Positions 32,182-36,118 of a stretch of DNA of 36,118 bases are shown here, piece by piece. A model generated the notes under the pieces. It saw only the letters and a list, made by a program, of their open reading frames with translations, was not told where the DNA came from and did not search any database. The position numbers were made by a program, and so were the translations under genes. The DNA comes from Deltaproteobacteria bacterium. Lineage in GTDB: Bacteria > Desulfobacterota > DSM-4660 > Desulfatiglandales > Desulfatiglandaceae. The stretch covers positions 1-36,118 of the forward strand of contig JAIPDI010000051.1 of the NCBI GenBank assembly GCA_021737785.1, written 5' to 3'. The first letter of the stretch is position 1. The number at the start of each line of letters is the position of its first letter.

Positions 32182-33303
32182 TCATGTGTGCCGCTGGCGG
32201 CGGCGGAAGAGCGGCCGCATGGAGTGCTTACCCTTCTCGCCCGGGGTGTCGGCCCACAGCAGGGAGAGCGAGTTGTTCGGCGTATTGTGCTCAAGGACCA
32301 GTGGCAGGGCGCACTTCCCGAACCCGAGCCGGGCGTCCTCGCCGCCGAGCTTCATGTGCTTTGTCTCGATCACGTCGTCGTAGTAATTCTCAACGAGCTT
32401 CAGGAATTCTCCGTGATGTGCCTGATCCACCGGGAAGCTCTCCGGGAGGACCATGCCATAGGAGAACTTGACCCGTTCGAACCAGTCCTGGCCGGCATCC
32501 CGCCGCTCCTTGAGCACACCCGCGTGCCGCTGCTCAGCGGTTTCCCTCGCCCGATGCGTCGCGAGGTAGTGGTGGACACAGAGTACCCACGTGGGTTCGA
32601 AGTGGGTGCCCGCCACGCCGGCCTCCTCGACGTCGTCCCAGAACCGGAGCATCTTCCCATTCCAGCGGTTCTTATCCTTCTCCCACCGCAGCAGCGTGGT
32701 ACCGCTAGCAATGAAGTCGTCGACCAGGAAGACGAATGCGAACTGGGCCTCGGGATCTTTCAGGTCATCCTGCAGGTCCTTGAGCAGGTCGTCCCACTTC
32801 GCCTTGTTGATCCGGGGGGCCGTGACGACCTGTTCGTTGCTCACCAAGCCGGCGTTCGCCCGCCGGAACACGTCGATACGCGCCCCATCGCTCAACTCGA
32901 TGAAGAGGGTCTGGCGGAGAAGCCGGTCGTATAGCGCTGCCGCTTTCGTGTTCGCCCACAACCTGTATATAGGGACGTCGGACTGGGCGGCCGCCTTCTG
33001 CATCAACCGCCACTGCACCGTCTCCGGGAAAAAGAGTTCGACCAGGTGGTTCATCTCCCCGGGGCTCACGTACACCAGATACTTTCGGACGAAGCCGTAG
33101 GCCGTCTCCCGCTCGGCGAGGGTCGGGAACTGCTGGAGCCAGTCGGCGAGGCTCTCCACGAACCGCGCCCCGGCTCTGAAGTCCTGATAGCCGTCGTACT
33201 TCATCTTCGACATCAGGTCGAGCCAGGCGAACTCCCTCCGTGACTGGTCGGTGCCCCACTTCATTATCTCGCTCAACTTGCCGAGTATGAATTCCTGGTT
33301 CAT
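32182..33303 (-). CDS. Phosphoribosyltransferase-like protein of the cassette
   Basis: A 373-residue protein, longer than ordinary type I PRTases (about 180-220). The PRPP-binding loop is clear: FVFLVDDFIASGTTL at 190-204, two acidic residues followed by A-S-G-T-T. The N-terminal 110 residues are helical, and the C-terminal region (GKCALPLVLEHNTPNNSLSLLW, then RPLFRRRQRH) looks like a family-specific hood. It resembles a conflict-associated PRTase group I recall as PRTase-CE; this needs a profile search. No purine/pyrimidine salvage partner lies nearby, so ordinary salvage is unlikely. The ATG overlaps the stop of a small upstream frame (ATGA) and the gene is followed by the ATPase. Confidence 0.8.
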   Translation of the reverse strand: MNQEFILGKLSEIMKWGTDQSRREFAWLDLMSKMKYDGYQDFRAGARFVESLADWLQQFPTLAERETAYGFVRKYLVYVSPGEMNHLVELFFPETVQWRLMQKAAAQSDVPIYRLWANTKAAALYDRLLRQTLFIELSDGARIDVFRRANAGLVSNEQVVTAPRINKAKWDDLLKDLQDDLKDPEAQFAFVFLVDDFIASGTTLLRWEKDKNRWNGKMLRFWDDVEEAGVAGTHFEPTWVLCVHHYLATHRARETAEQRHAGVLKERRDAGQDWFERVKFSYGMVLPESFPVDQAHHGEFLKLVENYYDDVIETKHMKLGGEDARLGFGKCALPLVLEHNTPNNSLSLLWADTPGEKGKHSMRPLFRRRQRHT

Positions 33304-33464
33304 TGTCCCCTCACCATTGGTCGCTTTTCCAGACCGAACCGCAGCTCGCTCTCATTCGCCTCCAGTCGCCGACAATGATTCAACAGCAGCCATGCCAGGC
33401 CAGATTTAAGAACGGTTTCAGGTCCGCGCACAGGCATTCCAACAGCGTTACAAAGTCTTACCAT
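33300..33464 (-). CDS. Small hypothetical protein coupled to the PRTase-like gene
   Basis: A 54-codon frame from ATG 33464 (GAGGAG about 9 bases upstream) whose TGA overlaps the PRTase-like ATG. It reads MVRLCNAVGMPVRGPETVLK and continues to RRLEANESELRFGLEKRPM. The same frame stays open to 33557, overlapping the end of the SIS-HAD gene, and the extra residues (YEGASRTYYCEEFG) also look coding, so this could be the C-terminal remnant of a longer lost gene. I do not recognise it. The coupling argues that it is translated. Confidence 0.5.
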   Translation of the reverse strand: MVRLCNAVGMPVRGPETVLKSGLAWLLLNHCRRLEANESELRFGLEKRPMVRGQ

Positions 33465-33504
33465 CCTCCCAAACTCCTCGCAATAATAGGTGCGTGAAGC
33501 ACCC

Positions 33505-35385
33505 TCATACGCTATTCCCCGAGTCTTCGATTGCATCCAGGTTGATGCGCACAGCACCCGAGTGGGGCTGAAGCGCGGTCAAGTACCGAATGGTAGCAGA
33601 AGGTCCAAGACACCCTCGCGGGGTGAGGTTCCAGCATGAGCTTGGGGCCGAAGAAACTTCATCGACGCTTAGGGAGAAACGGTGTCGAAGCAACTCGAAG
33701 TCATTTCCGGGCCACCCCCCTCGGTCGCCGATGCAGAGCAACATTCGAGGGGATACAAGCTCTGCCAATTGTTGCACGACCGCCATTTTGGATGTCTCTG
33801 TCTCAATGATGTCGATGGAATGCGCCGAGCATAGCACTCGAGCACTCGGGACTCCCGCTACCAAAACCATGTCCATGAGATGTTGATGCAGGTCCACGCG
33901 TGGTTCGGCATCGTTCGGGGTTACCGTTATCTGCGAGGGTCGCAGTTCGATGGTAGCAAGGGATGCGAGCAACTTATCCTCGGTGAGTATCTTCTCTATT
34001 GCTATCATCGTGGCTGCGGCGGGCCTCGTCTTGTCGGGTTTTGTGTCGTCTGCAAGGGTGCCTACGTCGGCACCATTGTAGTATCCAACATACACCTTCT
34101 TCCAGATATTTGAGGGAAGTGCATCTCGTAGGGCCTGGCGAACCGAACGCCCCCGCCCAGTTGCAATACCTATGGATAGGCCGAGTTTGAGAACGCGCAA
34201 CAAAACGTCAGCGGTGGCAGACGAAACCGGGTCGAAGCGTTCAGACTGATGGACGAGAGTGCCGTCGTAGTCGAGAACGACTGCACCAATGTCGGCCTCC
34301 GCGAGTTCTTTTCGAAAGGACTCGTACTCACTGATGTAGATGGAGCGAACGGCGTCAGAAGTAGAGTTCAAGCGCCGTAGCTTCCGATCGACGGCAAGGG
34401 GGACATTGATCTTGCTCTTGAAGCTATGGGAGGGTGCAAGATGAAACAACCGCCTCCCGAAGTCAGGCACAGTTGGTTTACCCGGATCGGTGCCAAGGCG
34501 CTCAGCAACCTTTAGCGTCCAGTGAAGGGCTTGGGCGAGGAGATCAATTGTGGCAGAGGGACCCTTTTGTTTTGTAATGAGTCGGACCACTGGCACGTCT
34601 TTGGGGAGGAGCCGAAGGGTCTTCATGGCAAGCGCTTGGGTTTCGGGCGTGATTAACGTAAGAACGAATGTGGATGAATAGCGCTGCGCGAGCCAGAGAT
34701 GCCTCCCATGGCCGAAGTTGCGGTAGTCTGAGATTTGAACATGGAGGAGCGCCGACTCGTGCAATCTCGACTCAAGGTCAGTCGCTATTGGCGACGACCA
34801 ACCAGCGTGAAGAACGACGACGGAATCGCGCCCTTTCCATGAATCGTCAATGAGCGGGCGCTGGGGTTCTGTGAGCGGATCGAAGCAACCATAAGCACGG
34901 GCGATAATGACCATCGTCGCCAACAGTGAGTTCGTGGCAAGATATCCGTCCTTCCCCGACGGAATAGGATCGTCCAACACGTATCCCCGGGAAAATGCAC
35001 AGACAGCAGAAGCAAGCGGGCTACCCTTTTGGGTGCAGATCGCGCCGATGCTAGGGACTTCGGCAGCAACTGCAGCTCGAGCAGCTGCAAGAACGTCCTT
35101 GTTCTTGCCTGAGGCAGACAGAAAAAGGACGCTTCGAGCGTGGAGTGCTGCTTCGTCGAGTAACAGCTCAAGCGGTGTCGCGTGCCTGCTCATGCCACGC
35201 GCGACGCGTCGATGAAGAAGGGCAGCAAAGTGAGCTGCGGCGGATGAACCTCCTGAACCAACTGCGACGAGAGATGCACGGCAGGTTTCATTGACGAAAC
35301 GCTGCATCACATCGATTGGCAAGGATGACGCCCACGTAAGCGTATCCGAGAGCGTCTTGATCTCGGAGGCGTAGCTCTTACCCAC
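33505..35385 (-). CDS. Fusion of SIS sugar-isomerase-like domains and a HAD (Cof-type) phosphatase
   Basis: A 626-residue two-part protein. Residues about 15-310 form a double SIS fold like the isomerase half of GlmS: SLVAVGSGGSSAAAHFAAL (38-56), VLFLSASGKNKDVLAAARAA (86-105) and a second lobe VVVLHAGWSSPIATDLESRL (189-208). Residues about 365-600 are a HAD phosphatase of the Cof/PMM type: motif I LDYDGTL (Asp372, Asp374), motif II ATGRG (408-412), Lys533 and motif IV GDRGGWPGND (553-562). SIS domains bind or isomerise phosphosugars and HADs remove phosphate, so the fusion could convert and dephosphorylate a sugar phosphate. The start is GTG 35385 with GGAGGA upstream. It is the first gene of the cassette, with GC (about 55-60%) nearer the genome backbone than the middle genes. 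Confidence 0.85.
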   Translation of the reverse strand: MGKSYASEIKTLSDTLTWASSLPIDVMQRFVNETCRASLVAVGSGGSSAAAHFAALLHRRVARGMSRHATPLELLLDEAALHARSVLFLSASGKNKDVLAAARAAVAAEVPSIGAICTQKGSPLASAVCAFSRGYVLDDPIPSGKDGYLATNSLLATMVIIARAYGCFDPLTEPQRPLIDDSWKGRDSVVVLHAGWSSPIATDLESRLHESALLHVQISDYRNFGHGRHLWLAQRYSSTFVLTLITPETQALAMKTLRLLPKDVPVVRLITKQKGPSATIDLLAQALHWTLKVAERLGTDPGKPTVPDFGRRLFHLAPSHSFKSKINVPLAVDRKLRRLNSTSDAVRSIYISEYESFRKELAEADIGAVVLDYDGTLVHQSERFDPVSSATADVLLRVLKLGLSIGIATGRGRSVRQALRDALPSNIWKKVYVGYYNGADVGTLADDTKPDKTRPAAATMIAIEKILTEDKLLASLATIELRPSQITVTPNDAEPRVDLHQHLMDMVLVAGVPSARVLCSAHSIDIIETETSKMAVVQQLAELVSPRMLLCIGDRGGWPGNDFELLRHRFSLSVDEVSSAPSSCWNLTPRGCLGPSATIRYLTALQPHSGAVRINLDAIEDSGNSV

Positions 35386-35573
35386 TTGTTCCTCCGAGGT
35401 ATTTTCCTGGTTGAACCCTCTTCATGCTTATCTGTCTCCTTTCTCTTGGTGGGGCGAGTCGGCCGCTTGCTCACCAGTGCCTTTCGCATCGTCGGCGCCA
35501 CCGGACACAACCTACACATCGGCAGCCGACTTCTTGAACTTCCAGAACATGCCGACCCGTCGGCCCGGCATGT

Positions 35574-35645
35574 TCACTGAGAGAGCCAGTTGCAAATGGT
35601 ATCGCGGTTCACACCGTGGTAGCTCGCGATTTCATCGAAAGAGAG
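35574..35645 (-). pseudogene. Possible helix-turn-helix remnant upstream of the cassette
   Basis: A stop-to-stop minus-strand stretch reads LSFDEIASYHGVNRDTICNWLSQ, which has the spacing of a transposase- or repressor-type helix-turn-helix (EIA...GV-x-R-x-T-I-x-N-W). A different frame just upstream (REDAFWKIVDS) could be its broken N-terminus. It is too short to be functional. The rest of 35386-36018 holds no clear gene; a promoter for the cassette should lie here but I could not pick one with confidence. Confidence 0.3.
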
Positions 35646-35947
35646 TCAACGATCTTCCAGAATGCATCCTCTCGAAAAGCAGCGGCGCCAAATCCTAATT
35701 TTATATCCCGATCCCGGCTTTATGGTCAAGCGGAACTTTTCGAACATCATCTGACTGGAGCGAACGGTGCCGAATAGACAGGAACGAGAGGGCAAGAAGC
35801 TGTATTCGCTGCACATCAAGCTCGTATGTCCCAGGTTCTCGCCTGCCCCGGTTCACATGAACTAACCATGCACAACGATGAGAATATCCTCCAGGCGATG
35901 CAAAACGTCGGGGCCGAAGCCTTATTTAGCAAATCGACCTATAGGAA

Positions 35948-35987
35948 TGAAATGGGGGATGAAATGGGGGACGGATGAAATGGGGGA
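35948..35987. repeat. Three copies of TGAAATGGGGGA
   Basis: Exact 12-mers at 35948-35959, 35960-35971 and 35976-35987, the last two separated by CGGA. The motif GGGGGACAATCC that follows resembles sequence commonly seen beside REP-associated (RAYT) transposase genes; that link is from memory. Confidence 0.6.
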
Positions 35988-36018
35988 CAATCCTATATTG
36001 TTCCTGTCAAGAAGAAAA

Positions 36019-36118
36019 ATGGATCAGAAAAAAATCAGAGAAAACAAGAGGTTAGAAACTGAATGGGTTTTTGGACACACGTCAACTGTGCCTGAAAGCC
36101 AGGTTTTTTTGCTGGCGA
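36019..36118 (+). CDS. Partial open frame at the window end
   Basis: From ATG 36019 the frame stays open to the edge (33 codons), beginning MDQKKIRENKRLETEWVFGH. Upstream AAGAAG is a weak ribosome site. Composition is compatible with coding but no family can be recognised from this length. Confidence 0.3.
   Translation, partial: MDQKKIRENKRLETEWVFGHTSTVPESQVFLLA

Noticed and set aside
35307-35519. 70-codon minus-strand frame upstream of the SIS-HAD gene
   Set aside because: Overlaps the well-supported GTG start and ribosome site of the SIS-HAD gene; basic low-complexity composition suggests a shadow.
35948-35987. Possible CRISPR array
   Set aside because: Only three 12-base units with spacers of 0 and 4 bases; no repeat-spacer structure or cas genes.

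Overview
The window looks like a chromosome segment (or assembled contig) of an anaerobic, Gram-negative, Desulfobacterota-like bacterium. The reasons are family content rather than a marker gene: a 4-hydroxybutyryl-CoA dehydratase with all four predicted [4Fe-4S] ligands, a DUF1015 protein, a DciA-like (DUF721) protein, an MTA/SAH deaminase, a full branched-chain amino-acid-type ABC importer whose binding protein carries a twin-arginine signal, and outer-membrane machinery. Intergenic DNA is rich in short degenerate repeats. I see no rRNA, tRNA or CRISPR array.

Layout. 1-2400: a DUF4143-type AAA ATPase (minus strand, 3' end cut by the window), then a decayed nucleotidyltransferase-like gene with an in-frame stop plus a small coupled partner. 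2.7-5.0 kb: alpha/beta hydrolase, DciA-like protein and a TrmN6-like methyltransferase whose 5' end carries a 7-bp tandem repeat. 5.2-9.9 kb: DUF1015 protein, MtaD-type deaminase and a membrane-anchored M23 peptidase. 10.0-14.0 kb: tight minus-strand operon SDR > acyl-CoA ligase > 4-hydroxybutyryl-CoA dehydratase. 14.6-20.2 kb: plus-strand operon LolA-like protein > two FtsX/LolCE-type permeases > LolD-type ATPase > outer-membrane beta-barrel. 20.6-25.2 kb: livK-H-M-G-F-type operon. 25.2-27.3 kb: a gene remnant, a secreted M6-like protein with HDxxH in place of HExxH, and a fragment of a group II intron reverse transcriptase.

27.7-35.4 kb is the most interesting part. It is a minus-strand cassette of translationally coupled genes: SIS-HAD fusion > small ORF > phosphoribosyltransferase-like protein > AAA+ ATPase > two-part Rossmann-like protein with a CARF-like motif > broken PfkB kinase > intact PfkB kinase. 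A P-loop ATPase combined with sugar-phosphate and PRPP-type enzymes, and with no ordinary metabolic partner, fits an uncharacterised conflict (defence) or nucleotide-modification system. GC composition is uneven across it: the middle genes are clearly richer in GC than the two ends, and the kinase is present as one broken and one intact copy. This suggests assembly or repair by recombination. Mobile-element and repeat debris lies on both sides.

How the genes work together: the SDR/ligase/dehydratase trio plausibly activates and dehydrates a hydroxy acid; the Lol-like set moves lipid or lipoprotein across the envelope; the liv set imports an amino-acid-like solute; and the 27.7-35.4 kb cassette is inferred to make, sense or turn over a ribosyl-phosphate-type molecule under ATPase control. 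Functions are assigned from motifs read by eye; no database search was possible.
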